Source: Solimonas sp040066175
GTDB taxonomy: Bacteria > Pseudomonadota > Gammaproteobacteria > Nevskiales > Nevskiaceae
NCBI RefSeq assembly: GCF_040066175.1
Contig: NZ_JBEAAM010000016.1
Coordinates: 27,832 to 91,831 of the forward strand
Reading direction: 5' to 3'
DNA length: 64,000 bases
Numbering within the stretch: the first letter of the stretch is position 1; each line of letters starts with the position of its first letter. A program made the position numbers and the translations under genes. The notes below the pieces were generated by a model. That model was not told where the DNA came from. It made no database searches and saw only the letters and a program-made list of their open reading frames with translations. Positions 43,968 through 52,145 of this stretch are shown here, piece after piece.

Positions 43968-44600
43968 ATGAAACTGATCAGCCGCAGCTTCCGTCCCAAC
44001 GGACCGATTCCCGGGCGCTGCGCCTTTGCGGTCCGCGCGCCCAAGGGACATGTGCGGCTCGCGGACAACCGCAATCCGCATCTGGCCTGGACCGCGGTCC
44101 CGGAAGGCACGCGCAGCTTCGTCCTGACCTGCATCGATGCCGACGCACCGACCCGGCCGGACGACGTCAACCGCGAGGGGCGGATCGTGCCGACGGAACT
44201 GCCGCGCGCGGAATTCGTGCACTGGCTGATGGTCGATATACCCCCCGGCGTCCGCGAGATCGCCGAGGGCAGCTGCTCGGACGGCGTCGCGCCGCGCGGC
44301 AGGACCGACCCGGCCGGACCGCCGGGCAGCCGCCAGGGGATCAACGACTACACCGGCTGGTTCAAGGGCGACGCGGCGATGGACGGCGTCTACCGTGGTT
44401 ACGACGGCCCCTGTCCGCCCTGGAACGATGCGCGCGTGCACCACTATCGTTTCGAGATCCTCGCCACCGACCTGGAACACTGTCCGGTCGGAGACGCGTT
44501 CACGCTGGCCGACCTGGGCAAGGCACTGGCCGGCCACATCCTCGACCGCGCCAGCATCACCGGCCGCTACAGCCTCAACCCACGGATCCGGCTGCGCTGA
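43968..44600 (+). CDS. YbhB/YbcL family Raf-kinase-inhibitor-like protein
   Basis: This 210-residue PEBP-fold protein shows the DNRNPHLAWTAVPEGTRSFV and DYTGWFKGDAAMDGVYRGYDGPCPPWND blocks with conserved His and Asp of the phosphate-binding pocket. Function in bacteria is unclear. The ATG at 43968 is preferred, with GGAG upstream, over 43935. It carries a longer insert than E. coli YbhB (158 residues). Confidence 0.87.
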   Translation: MKLISRSFRPNGPIPGRCAFAVRAPKGHVRLADNRNPHLAWTAVPEGTRSFVLTCIDADAPTRPDDVNREGRIVPTELPRAEFVHWLMVDIPPGVREIAEGSCSDGVAPRGRTDPAGPPGSRQGINDYTGWFKGDAAMDGVYRGYDGPCPPWNDARVHHYRFEILATDLEHCPVGDAFTLADLGKALAGHILDRASITGRYSLNPRIRLR

Positions 44601-44626
44601 AACTTGCCGCGACCGCCGCGGTCTTA
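44599..44626 (+). promoter_or_regulatory. Sigma-E-like promoter of the Do protease gene
   Basis: GAAACTT (44599-44605), 16-base spacer, TCTTA (44622-44626) resembles the sigma-E/AlgU pattern GGAACTT-N16-TCTGA with one mismatch in each box. degP homologues are classic sigma-E targets. Confidence 0.4.
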
Positions 44627-44670
44627 GCGCCGCTGCCGGTCCGGCAGCCCCCTGGCGAACAAGGAACCCG

Positions 44671-46077
44671 ATGTCCAAAGAACTTGCGATGAAGATCTTC
44701 GCGCCGCTGGCGGTATCCGCCTCGGTGCTGACCGCGGCCCTGATCATGTCCGGCGCACCGCCGGCGGTGCATGCCGACATCCCGATGGCCGTCCCCAGTC
44801 AGCAGGCCCTGCCGTCGCTGGCGCCGATGCTCAAGCAGGTGATGCCCGGCGTCGTCAACATCTCGGTCACCGGCGAGGTCAAGATCCAGAACCCGATGGG
44901 ACCTTTCATGGACGACCCGTTCTTCCGCCGCTTCTTCGGCGTGCCGGACATGCCGCAGGAGCGCGAGTTCCAGTCGGTCGGCTCCGGCACGATCGTCGAC
45001 GCGGCGAAAGGCTACGTGCTGACCAATGCGCACGTCGTCGAGAATGCCAAGCAGATCAAGGTCCGCCTCAACGACGACCGCGAGTTCGACGCCAAGCTCG
45101 TCGGCCGCGATCCCGACACCGACATCGCCGTGCTCAAGATCGATGCCGACAAGCTGATCCAGGTGCCGATGGCCAACTCGGACGCCCTCGAAGTCGGCGA
45201 TTTCGTCGTGGCGATCGGCTCACCGTTCAACCTGCGCCAGACCGTCACCAGCGGCATCGTCAGCGCGCTCGGCCGCACCGGCGTCAGCGACGGCTACGCC
45301 GACTTCATCCAGACGGATGCTTCGATCAACCCGGGCAACTCCGGCGGCGCGCTGGTCAACCTGCGCGGCGAGCTGGTCGGCGTTCCGTCGATGATCTACT
45401 CGCGCTCCGGCGGCAACATCGGCATCGGCTTCGCGATTCCGTCGAATCTGGCGAAGAACATCATGACGCAGCTGATCGAGACCGGCGAAGTCAAGCGCGG
45501 CCGCATCGGCATCACCGGCCAGGATCTGACGCCGGATCTGGCCAAGGCCTTCGACCTCAAGGACACGCGCGGCGCCATCGTCACCCGCGTGCTGCCCAAG
45601 TCACCGGCGGAAAAAGCCGGCATCAAGGCCGAGGACATCATTCTCGAAGCCAATGGCAAGCCGCTGGAAAGCTTCGCCCAGCTGCGCAACATCGTCGGCC
45701 TGCTGCGTGTCGGCGACAAGGTCGAACTCAAGCTCCTGCGCGAAGGCAAGCCACGCAAGGTGTCGGTGGTGATCGGCAAGGACGACGAAGCGGCATCGAC
45801 CGGCGACGACCTGCACCCGCGACTCGCCGGCGCCACGTTCGCACCGGTGGACGACAGCGCCAAGACCAATGGCATCGACAGCGGCATCGTCGTGCAGTCG
45901 GTGCAGCAGGGTTCGCCGGCAGCGGCAGCGGGCCTGCGCCAGGGCGACGTCATCCTGTCGGTCAACCGCAAGCAGGTCACGACGATGGAGGAATTCCGCG
46001 CGCTGGCGAAGGGCAAGGGCCAGCTCCTGCTGCGCGTGCGCCGCGGCCAGGGCGCGTTCTTCCTGCTGCTGCAGTGA
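44671..46077 (+). CDS. Do/DegQ-family periplasmic serine endoprotease
   Basis: This 468-residue HtrA protease/chaperone has a signal peptide (to about residue 35). The trypsin-like domain carries catalytic His121 (TNAHVVE), Asp151 (DTDIAVL) and Ser224 (GNSGGAL), and two PDZ domains follow (about 265-355 and 375-465, each ending in GD(V/I)IL..N). It degrades misfolded envelope proteins. AAGGA precedes the ATG. A sigma-E-like promoter and a strong terminator frame it as a single-gene unit. Whether it is DegP, DegQ or MucD cannot be decided. Confidence 0.94.
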   Translation: MSKELAMKIFAPLAVSASVLTAALIMSGAPPAVHADIPMAVPSQQALPSLAPMLKQVMPGVVNISVTGEVKIQNPMGPFMDDPFFRRFFGVPDMPQEREFQSVGSGTIVDAAKGYVLTNAHVVENAKQIKVRLNDDREFDAKLVGRDPDTDIAVLKIDADKLIQVPMANSDALEVGDFVVAIGSPFNLRQTVTSGIVSALGRTGVSDGYADFIQTDASINPGNSGGALVNLRGELVGVPSMIYSRSGGNIGIGFAIPSNLAKNIMTQLIETGEVKRGRIGITGQDLTPDLAKAFDLKDTRGAIVTRVLPKSPAEKAGIKAEDIILEANGKPLESFAQLRNIVGLLRVGDKVELKLLREGKPRKVSVVIGKDDEAASTGDDLHPRLAGATFAPVDDSAKTNGIDSGIVVQSVQQGSPAAAAGLRQGDVILSVNRKQVTTMEEFRALAKGKGQLLLRVRRGQGAFFLLLQ

Positions 46078-46101
46078 GGTAGCTCCAGCGCGGAGTTGCC
46101 A

Positions 46102-46136
46102 GAGGCGCCGGCAGACATTGCCGGCGCCTCCTTTTT
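46102..46136 (+). terminator. Terminator after the Do protease gene
   Basis: Twelve-base perfect stem GAGGCGCCGGCA / TGCCGGCGCCTC, five-base loop, then CTTTTTG. Confidence 0.88.
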
Positions 46137-46153
46137 GCTGGAAACTGCCGTGC

Positions 46154-46348
46154 ATGATCGACGCTGAAATCCAGCAACTCGAAGAGCGCATCCAGCGGCT
46201 GCTGGCCGCCTACCGCCAGGCGCGCCTGGAGCAGAAGCGCGCCCTGCAGGAACGCGATCGCCTGCTCGCGCTCAACGCGGAGCTGCGGCGGCGCATCGAG
46301 GGCATCGTCGAGCGCGTGCGTTCGCTCGAGTCGGAGCAGCAGGCGTGA
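46154..46348 (+). CDS. TIGR02449 family small coiled-coil protein
   Basis: This 64-residue, entirely coiled-coil protein (IQQLEERIQRLLAAYRQARL) resembles the ZapB-like small proteins found directly before zapA in many gammaproteobacteria. Its stop overlaps the zapA start (GTGA), suggesting a role in division. No direct evidence of function. Confidence 0.78.
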   Translation: MIDAEIQQLEERIQRLLAAYRQARLEQKRALQERDRLLALNAELRRRIEGIVERVRSLESEQQA

Positions 46349-46662
46349 GCCGCAAGACAGAAGACGACGCCCTGAGCGTGACCGTGCGCATCATGGGCAA
46401 GGAATACAGCGTCGTCTGCCCGCCGGAAGAGCACGAGGCGCTGGTGAAATCGGCGGACTATCTCAACGAGCGCATGACCAGCATCCGCCGCCGCGGCAAG
46501 GCGCTCGGCACCGAGAAGATCGCGGTGATGGCGGCGCTCAACATCGCCCGCGAGCTGCTCGAGCTCAAGGGCGTCGAAGGGGTCGCCAGCGTCAATCCGG
46601 AAGCGGTGCAGCGCCTGCGCCAGCTGTCACTGGACATCGACTCGTCGCTGTCGCTGGAATGA
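46345..46662 (+). CDS. zapA: Cell division protein ZapA
   Basis: This 105-residue FtsZ-ring stabiliser has N-terminal VTVRIMGKEYSVVCPPEE and a C-terminal helix for tetramerisation. The GTG at 46345 overlaps the upstream stop. It is followed by 6S RNA and fau, the arrangement known from E. coli and most gammaproteobacteria. Confidence 0.93.
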   Translation: MSRKTEDDALSVTVRIMGKEYSVVCPPEEHEALVKSADYLNERMTSIRRRGKALGTEKIAVMAALNIARELLELKGVEGVASVNPEAVQRLRQLSLDIDSSLSLE

Positions 46663-46718
46663 CACCGCCGACCGACGGACGGTGAACGGGCGACGCGGCA
46701 GCGATGAAGGGCCGATGG

Positions 46719-46724
46719 TATGCT
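46719..46724 (+). promoter_or_regulatory. -10 box of 6S RNA
   Basis: TATGCT lies 7 bases before the predicted 6S RNA start at 46731; no clear -35 is visible. Confidence 0.55.
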
Positions 46725-46730
46725 CTCCGA

Positions 46731-46917
46731 CGTGTCTCCTGCGGTGTTCGACAGCTGGTCTGGAACCCCTTGAGCCTATTTGTTAACCCCGGGAGCCTTA
46801 CTCCAGCCGGGCGTGCAGGCCCACCCCGCAGTGGGAAGCCCGATGGCCGGACGCAGCACCCACTTGAGACTCTGTCTCAAGGTCGATGACCGGATGACGG
46901 CACAGGCGGGAGACACA
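46731..46917 (+). ncRNA. ssrS: 6S RNA
   Basis: This RNA of about 187 nt mimics open promoter DNA and traps sigma-70 RNA polymerase in stationary phase. The 5' end (GTGTCTCCTGCGG) pairs with the 3' end (CAGGCGGGAGACAC) as a closing stem. The conserved GGAACCCCTTGAGCCTATT stretch and large central bubble flanks match the 6S family, as does its place between zapA and fau. Exact ends are estimates from pairing and the -10 box. Confidence 0.9.
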
Positions 46918-47490
46918 CTCGAATCCAAGCGCGCGCTGCGCCGCGAACTGCGGTCGCGGCGCGCGGCCGTTCCGGCCGCCGTTCGCGCCGCAGCGGCGCG
47001 GCGTGCGATGCGCAGCCTCGGGCGCCTGCGGGTCTGGAAGCGCGCACATTGCATCGCCCTGTACCTCGCCTGCGGCGCGGAACTGCCGACGGTGCCGTTG
47101 ATCGAATGCGCGTGGTCGCTGGGCAAACGTGTTTACGTACCACGCGTCGGTCGCCGCGGCGAGATGCGCTTCGTCGAATTGCGGCGCGGCATGCGCCTGC
47201 ATCGCAACCGCTATGGCATCGCCGAACCGGTGACAGCCGATCGCGGACTGCGTGCGGCACGGATCGACCTGCTGGTCGCACCGCTGCTGGGCTTCGATGC
47301 GCGCGGTTACCGGCTCGGCATGGGCGGCGGGTACTACGACCGCTTTCTCGCCCGGCGCAGGCACCGGCGCCCGGTGTGCCTGGGCTGGGCGCTGGCAGCA
47401 CAACAAGTGGACGTCATCCCGCACGATCCCTGGGACCGGCGCCTCGACGGTATCGTCACTGAAAAAGGATTGATATGGCCTACTGGCTGA
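46894..47490 (+). CDS. fau: 5-formyltetrahydrofolate cyclo-ligase
   Basis: This 198-residue enzyme (YgfA) converts 5-formyl-THF to 5,10-methenyl-THF with ATP. It has SKRALRRELRSRR at the N-terminus, LLGFDARGYRLGMGGGYYDR near the C-terminus and the ATP loop. The best ATG (46894) lies inside the predicted 3' stem of 6S RNA, so the mRNA start is embedded in the RNA gene. The 3' end overlaps the EVE gene by 16 bases. Confidence 0.92.
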   Translation: MTAQAGDTLESKRALRRELRSRRAAVPAAVRAAAARRAMRSLGRLRVWKRAHCIALYLACGAELPTVPLIECAWSLGKRVYVPRVGRRGEMRFVELRRGMRLHRNRYGIAEPVTADRGLRAARIDLLVAPLLGFDARGYRLGMGGGYYDRFLARRRHRRPVCLGWALAAQQVDVIPHDPWDRRLDGIVTEKGLIWPTG

Positions 47491-47939
47491 TGAAATCGGA
47501 GCCGGACTGCTTTTCAATCGACGATCTGGCCAGGCGTCCGGATCAAACCTCGGGCTGGGACGGCGTGCGCAACTATCAGGTGCGCAACATGTTCCGCGAC
47601 CAGATGAAGCCCGGCGACCAGGCGTTCTTCTATCACTCCAGCTGCGCCGAACCGGGCATCGTCGGCATCATGCGCATCGTCTCCGGCGCCTATCCCGATC
47701 CGACCCAGTTCGACCCCCAGGCCGACCACTATGACCCGAAGTCGAAACGCGAAGAACCGCGCTGGCTGCAGGTCGATGTCAGGTTCGAGAAAAAACTGAA
47801 GACTCCGGTGACGCTGGCGACACTGCGCGCGCACGAAAAGCAGCTCGCCGGCCTGCTGATCCTGCAACCCGGCAGCCGCCTCTCGGTCACGCCGGTGCGC
47901 GAGGACCATTGGCACTACATCCTCGGCTTGTCGCGCTGA
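47475..47939 (+). CDS. EVE domain protein
   Basis: This 154-residue EVE (PUA-like) protein is of the thymocyte nuclear protein 1 type, with AYWLMKSEPDCFSIDDLA, GVRNYQVRNMFRDQMKPGDQ and FYHSSCAEPGIVGI. The fold binds modified cytosine or adenine bases in related proteins; the bacterial role is unknown. AAAAAGGA precedes the ATG and it overlaps fau, so the two are cotranscribed. Confidence 0.92.
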   Translation: MAYWLMKSEPDCFSIDDLARRPDQTSGWDGVRNYQVRNMFRDQMKPGDQAFFYHSSCAEPGIVGIMRIVSGAYPDPTQFDPQADHYDPKSKREEPRWLQVDVRFEKKLKTPVTLATLRAHEKQLAGLLILQPGSRLSVTPVREDHWHYILGLSR

Positions 47940-48253
47940 GCCTCGCGCATTGCTTGGCTCAAACGTGCCGGAACGCGCCGCCGTTTTGCGAAAGCGGTCA
48001 CATCTTCACCCGCGTCGGCATAGATGAAACATCACGCCCCCTATCTAGGGGGCGCCATTCGGGTTCTGCCGGTTCATAGTGCGTCGCAGAGGCATTCGCT
48101 TGTAAAGCGTCACCTCGCGCTGCGGCGTCCATGGGAGGGGCGGACGACCGCAAGCCTTGCAGTGCAGCCCCATGCCGTCCCGCCGCAGTCGACTCGGGCC
48201 TCGACGGCAGGATGGAACGCTCAAGCGCAGAGGCCAGGGAAGGAGCAGACCCC
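47940..48253. other. 314-base intergenic region with a palindromic operator
   Basis: No gene is supported here. The region holds the perfect palindrome at 48036-48053 and a GC-rich leader of the secreted-protein gene. The open frames across it have no homologous look. Confidence 0.6.
48036..48053. promoter_or_regulatory. Perfect palindrome GCCCCCTA-TC-TAGGGGGC
   Basis: An 18-base dyad typical in form of sites bound by dimeric LuxR/NarL-type regulators lies about 200 bases upstream of the secreted-protein gene. The cognate regulator is unknown. Confidence 0.5.
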
Positions 48254-49015
48254 GTGAACACCCTCATCCGCAAACGTATTTCCAGCCTGCTTCTGGGCAT
48301 GGGCCTGATCGCCCTGTCCGGAATGGCAGGCGCCGACGACCTCGTCGCTACCGGCGGCGACAGCGCTCTCGAACCGGCCGCATCGACCACTTTCAACATC
48401 ACGCTGGTGGCGGTGCACGAGAGCAACGCCGACCAGAACAACACCTGCAACATCGACCCCGATCCGAACACCAGCACGCCGTTCCACGTCGTCGCGTCGG
48501 TGACGAGCAGTGACCCCGGCGTGGCGAGCGTGGCGCCGGACAGCCTCGACTTCGAGTATTGCGGACAGACGTTGCCGATCGAGATCACGGCCGGTGCGAC
48601 CTGCGGCACGGCGACGATCTCGGTCGTTTACGACGCCGAGGCGAGCAAGCTGCGCTATCCGAGCGCGGGACCGCAGAAGGTGACCGTCAGCGACAGCACG
48701 ATCCTGGTCACGGTGCAGGGCGAATCCTGCGGCGGCGGTGGCGGCAACACCATTTGCGCGCAGCCGGCCGCACCGGCGTGGGCCGCAGCGATTCTCCAGG
48801 CGAACGGCATCAAGCCGAAGCTGGGACGTCCGAACCTAATCAGCGAGGTTGCGCAGCACATGACCGAAGGTGCCACTTTCGACGGCGTCGCGAAGTCGGA
48901 TCAGGCCGCGTACAGCCAGGCGGTCTATGACTACCTCAAGGCGCGAGTGAACCTGAACAAGACCACCGGCCCCGCCGACGCCGCGCGTCCGGGCTGGAGT
49001 TGCTCGACGTTCTGA
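48254..49015 (+). CDS. Secreted protein of unknown function, beta-rich with Gly linker
   Basis: This is a 253-residue protein. The GTG start at 48254 is supported by AAGGAG 10 bases upstream. A signal peptide (to ALSGMAGA) is followed by a Thr/Ser/Asn-rich, beta-strand-like domain (residues about 30-158) with three cysteines, a GESCGGGGG linker, and an 80-residue C-terminal domain (PAWAAAILQANGIKPK, SEVAQHMTEGATFDG) ending GWSCSTF. Six cysteines in all suggest disulfides and export. I do not recognise the family. It is single-gene, with an operator palindrome upstream and a strong terminator after it. Confidence 0.72.
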   Translation: MNTLIRKRISSLLLGMGLIALSGMAGADDLVATGGDSALEPAASTTFNITLVAVHESNADQNNTCNIDPDPNTSTPFHVVASVTSSDPGVASVAPDSLDFEYCGQTLPIEITAGATCGTATISVVYDAEASKLRYPSAGPQKVTVSDSTILVTVQGESCGGGGGNTICAQPAAPAWAAAILQANGIKPKLGRPNLISEVAQHMTEGATFDGVAKSDQAAYSQAVYDYLKARVNLNKTTGPADAARPGWSCSTF

Positions 49016-49042
49016 GTTCGAACCGCTGCCCGGGCAGCTTCG

Positions 49043-49080
49043 ACAGCGCCGGCGCGTGTTACGCGCACCGGCGCTGTTTT
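49043..49080 (+). terminator. Terminator after the secreted-protein gene
   Basis: ACAGCGCCGG and CCGGCGCTGT pair, with an inner CGCG/CGCG stem and a two-base bulge, followed by TTTTCATTT. Confidence 0.78.
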
Positions 49081-49084
49081 CATT

Positions 49085-50647
49085 TCACCGCGTACCCAGA
49101 AACAACTCGTAGGCCGGATTGTCGCTCTCCTCGGCGTACTCATAGCCCAGCGCATCAAGCGCGCTGCGGCACTCGGCCCATTCCTTCTTCGGTACCTGCA
49201 GGCCGCACAGCACGCGGCCGTAGGCGGCACCGTGGTTGCGGTAGTGGAACAGCGAGATGTTCCAGCGCGAACCGATCGCGTTGAGAAAATCCAGCGCGGC
49301 GCCGGGGCGCTCCGGAAACTCGAAGCGGAACAGGCGTTCGTTGGCCAGGCCCGGGCAGCGGCCACCGACCATGAAGCGCACGTGCTCCTTGGCCATGTCG
49401 TTGCCGGTCATGTCCACGACCGGATAGCCGTGTACGCGCAGGCCCTCGATCAGCGCCACGCGCTGCTCGTGGCCATCGCCGAGCTTGATGCCGACGAAGA
49501 CGTGCGCCGCCTGGTTCGAGGCATAGCGGTAGTTGAACTCGGTGACCGCGCGCCGGCCGATCTGGCGCAGGAACTTCTTGAACGATCCCGGTTGCTCGGG
49601 AATCGTCACCGCGAGCAGCACCTCGGCCTCGTCGCCCAATTCGGCGCGCTCTGCAATGTGGCGCAGGCGGTCGAAATTCAGGTTGGCGCCCGAGACAATG
49701 GCGGCCAGCGACAGGTTCTTCGCGTTCTGCTCATGCACCCAGCGCTTCAGACCCGCCAGCGCGAGCGCGCCGGCCGGCTCCGGGATCGCCCGGTTCTCGT
49801 AGAACACGTCGCGCGTCGCCGCGCAGATCTCGTCCACGCTGACCAGCACGCAGCCGTCCACGAGGTGCCGCGCGATGCGGAAGTTCTCCTCGCCGACCTG
49901 CTTGACGGCGACGCCGTCGGCGAACAGCCCGACCTGCGGCAGCACCACGCGGCGGCCGGCGCGCATCGCCGCCTCGAAGCAGTTGGAGTCTTCGGGCTCG
50001 ACGGCGATCACCTTCGTGCCCGGCCGCACCGCCTTGATCCACGCGGCGACGCCGGCCAGCAGGCCGCCGCCGCCGACCGGCACGAACACCGCATCGAGGT
50101 GACCGCACTGTTCCAGCAGTTCGCGGCCGATCGTGCCCTGGCCGGCGATCACGTCCGCGTCGTCGTAGGGATGCACCATCGTCATGCCCTTGTCCGCGGC
50201 CAGTGCCAGCGCGTGCTCGCGGGCGTCGTCGTAGGCATCGCCGTGCAGGATCGCCTTGCCGCCGAAGCCGCGCACGGCATCGACCTTGACCTGCGGCGTC
50301 GTGCGCGGCATGACGATCCACGCGGTCAGGCCGAACTTCTTCGCCGCCAGCGCGACGCCCTGCGCGTGATTGCCGGCCGAAGCGGTGATTACACCGCGCG
50401 CGCGCTCGGCCTCGGTCAACTGGGCGATGCGGTTGTAGGCACCGCGCAGCTTGAACGAGTGCACCGGCTGTAGGTCCTCGCGCTTGAGCAGCACGCGGTT
50501 GTCCAGGCGCTGGCTCAGCCTGGGCGCCTCGTCCAGCGGCGAGACGACGGCGACGTCATAGACGCGCGCCGCTTCGATGCGCGCGCGATAGCCGTCGAGC
50601 AACCGGGACAGGTCGTGGGCGGCCTTGGGCCGTGTCGTCGCGTTCAA
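49085..50647 (-). CDS. ilvA: Threonine ammonia-lyase, biosynthetic
   Basis: This 520-residue PLP enzyme makes 2-oxobutyrate for isoleucine synthesis. The PLP lysine is in HSFKLRGAYNRI, the glycine loop is VPVGGGGLLAG and two ACT-like regulatory domains follow (VLLAVTIPEQPGSFKKFL, LFRFEFPERPGAALDFLNAI), the form allosterically inhibited by isoleucine. The only available start is TTG (50645-50647), with a weak ribosome site. It is divergent from proC. Confidence 0.95.
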   Translation of the reverse strand: MNATTRPKAAHDLSRLLDGYRARIEAARVYDVAVVSPLDEAPRLSQRLDNRVLLKREDLQPVHSFKLRGAYNRIAQLTEAERARGVITASAGNHAQGVALAAKKFGLTAWIVMPRTTPQVKVDAVRGFGGKAILHGDAYDDAREHALALAADKGMTMVHPYDDADVIAGQGTIGRELLEQCGHLDAVFVPVGGGGLLAGVAAWIKAVRPGTKVIAVEPEDSNCFEAAMRAGRRVVLPQVGLFADGVAVKQVGEENFRIARHLVDGCVLVSVDEICAATRDVFYENRAIPEPAGALALAGLKRWVHEQNAKNLSLAAIVSGANLNFDRLRHIAERAELGDEAEVLLAVTIPEQPGSFKKFLRQIGRRAVTEFNYRYASNQAAHVFVGIKLGDGHEQRVALIEGLRVHGYPVVDMTGNDMAKEHVRFMVGGRCPGLANERLFRFEFPERPGAALDFLNAIGSRWNISLFHYRNHGAAYGRVLCGLQVPKKEWAECRSALDALGYEYAEESDNPAYELFLGTR

Positions 50648-50764
50648 ATTGGCACCCGCTGTGGATCAGGCAACCCGCCGCTGGCAGGCGGTCGGACTGC
50701 CAAGTGAGCTTGCGGGCGCGATGCCCTATCATACCGCGCACTTTTGCCCGTCCCTGTCATCCGA

Positions 50765-51580
50765 ATGTCCGAGGTCATCGCCTTTGTCGGCGGCGGCAAC
50801 ATGGCCGCCAGCCTGATCGGCGGCCTGCTCGCCGCCGGCCGGCCGGCCGCGAGCCTGCGCGTCGCCGAAATCAGCGACGTGCGCCGCGACTGGCTGGCGC
50901 GTGAATTCGGCGTCGCCGTCCATGCCGACGCAATGCAGGCCGCTGCCGATGCCGACGCGGTGGTACTGGCGGTCAAGCCACAGCATATGCGTGCGGTGTG
51001 CGCCGGGCTGTCGCTCAAGCCCGGCGCGGTCGTCGTGTCGATTGCCGCCGGCATCCGCCTCGACAGCCTGCGCCGCTGGCTCGGCGACTCGGTCCATTAC
51101 GTCCGCTGCATGCCGAATACCCCGGCGCTGCTGCGCGCGGGGATCACCGGGCTGTACGCACCGCCGCAGACACCGGTCGGGGCGCGCCAGCTCGCCGGCG
51201 ACATCCTCGCCGCCGCCGGCGAATGCGTCTGGCTCGACTCGGAGGCACAGATGGACGCGGTCACCGCGCTGTCCGGCTCCGGGCCCGCCTACTACTTCCT
51301 GCTCACCGAGGTGCTGCGCGACGCCGGCGTGAAGCTCGGGCTCTCGGAGGACACGGCCGCACGCCTGGCCCGCCAGACTTTCATCGGTGCGGCGCGCATG
51401 GCCGAAGGTGACACCGATGTCGCCGAGCTGCGCGCACGCGTGACGTCCAAGGGCGGCACGACCGAAGCCGCGGTCAGCCACCTGGAAGCGGCCGGACTGC
51501 GGGGCATCTTCACGGGTGCGCTGACCGCCGCGGCCCGGCGCGGCGCGGAACTCGGCGATCAGCTGGACGCAGAGACCTGA
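50765..51580 (+). CDS. proC: Pyrroline-5-carboxylate reductase
   Basis: This 271-residue enzyme catalyses the last step of proline synthesis. It has a Rossmann motif FVGGGNMAASLIGGL, RCMPNTPALLRAGITGLY, ALSGSGPAYYFLLTEVL and the final VTSKGGTTEAAVSHLE. It heads the plus-strand run proC-yggT-metX-metW. proA lies 23 kb away. Confidence 0.96.
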   Translation: MSEVIAFVGGGNMAASLIGGLLAAGRPAASLRVAEISDVRRDWLAREFGVAVHADAMQAAADADAVVLAVKPQHMRAVCAGLSLKPGAVVVSIAAGIRLDSLRRWLGDSVHYVRCMPNTPALLRAGITGLYAPPQTPVGARQLAGDILAAAGECVWLDSEAQMDAVTALSGSGPAYYFLLTEVLRDAGVKLGLSEDTAARLARQTFIGAARMAEGDTDVAELRARVTSKGGTTEAAVSHLEAAGLRGIFTGALTAAARRGAELGDQLDAET

Positions 51581-51582
51581 AC

Positions 51583-52140
51583 ATGGGCGCCAACGCTTCC
51601 AACGCGATGCTGTTCCTGGTGACGACGCTGTTCGACCTGGCGTTGTGGGTCTTTCTGCTGCGCGTGATCCTGCAGTGGGTGCGCGCCGACTTCTACAACC
51701 CGATCTCGCAACTGATCTGGAAGGCCACGCGCTATCCGACCGACTGGCTGCGCCGTTTCGTTCCATCCGCCGGCAACCTCAACCTGGCCGCCGGCCTGGT
51801 CGTCGCCGCGCTCACGCTGGCCTACGTCTACACCGTTGTCGGGCTGCTCGGATTCAGCGTCACCACCCTGTCTGCGTTGTGGTTCGCCGCACTCAAGCTG
51901 CTGGTGGTGGTCGTCAACCTGTACACCTTCACGATCTTCGTGCAGGCGATCCTGTCGTGGCTCGGACCCGGCGTGAACAACCCCGCCAGCAACATCCTGT
52001 GGAGCATGAACGAGCCGCTGCTGCGGCCGGCGCGGCGCGTTCTGTCGCCGCTGTCGGGCCTCGACCTGTCGCCGCTGATCGTGATCCTGCTGCTGCAGGT
52101 ACTGAACCGCTTGCTGCCCTTGCCGGGCATCTTCCGTTGA
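51583..52140 (+). CDS. YggT family membrane protein
   Basis: This 185-residue integral membrane protein has two YggT repeats (LWVFLLRVILQWVRADFYNP, TIFVQAILSWLGPGVNNP), each a helix pair with a conserved NP turn. Some homologues assist potassium uptake or division; function here is unknown. It starts 2 bases after proC. Confidence 0.92.
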   Translation: MGANASNAMLFLVTTLFDLALWVFLLRVILQWVRADFYNPISQLIWKATRYPTDWLRRFVPSAGNLNLAAGLVVAALTLAYVYTVVGLLGFSVTTLSALWFAALKLLVVVVNLYTFTIFVQAILSWLGPGVNNPASNILWSMNEPLLRPARRVLSPLSGLDLSPLIVILLLQVLNRLLPLPGIFR

Positions 52141-52145
52141 GGCCG

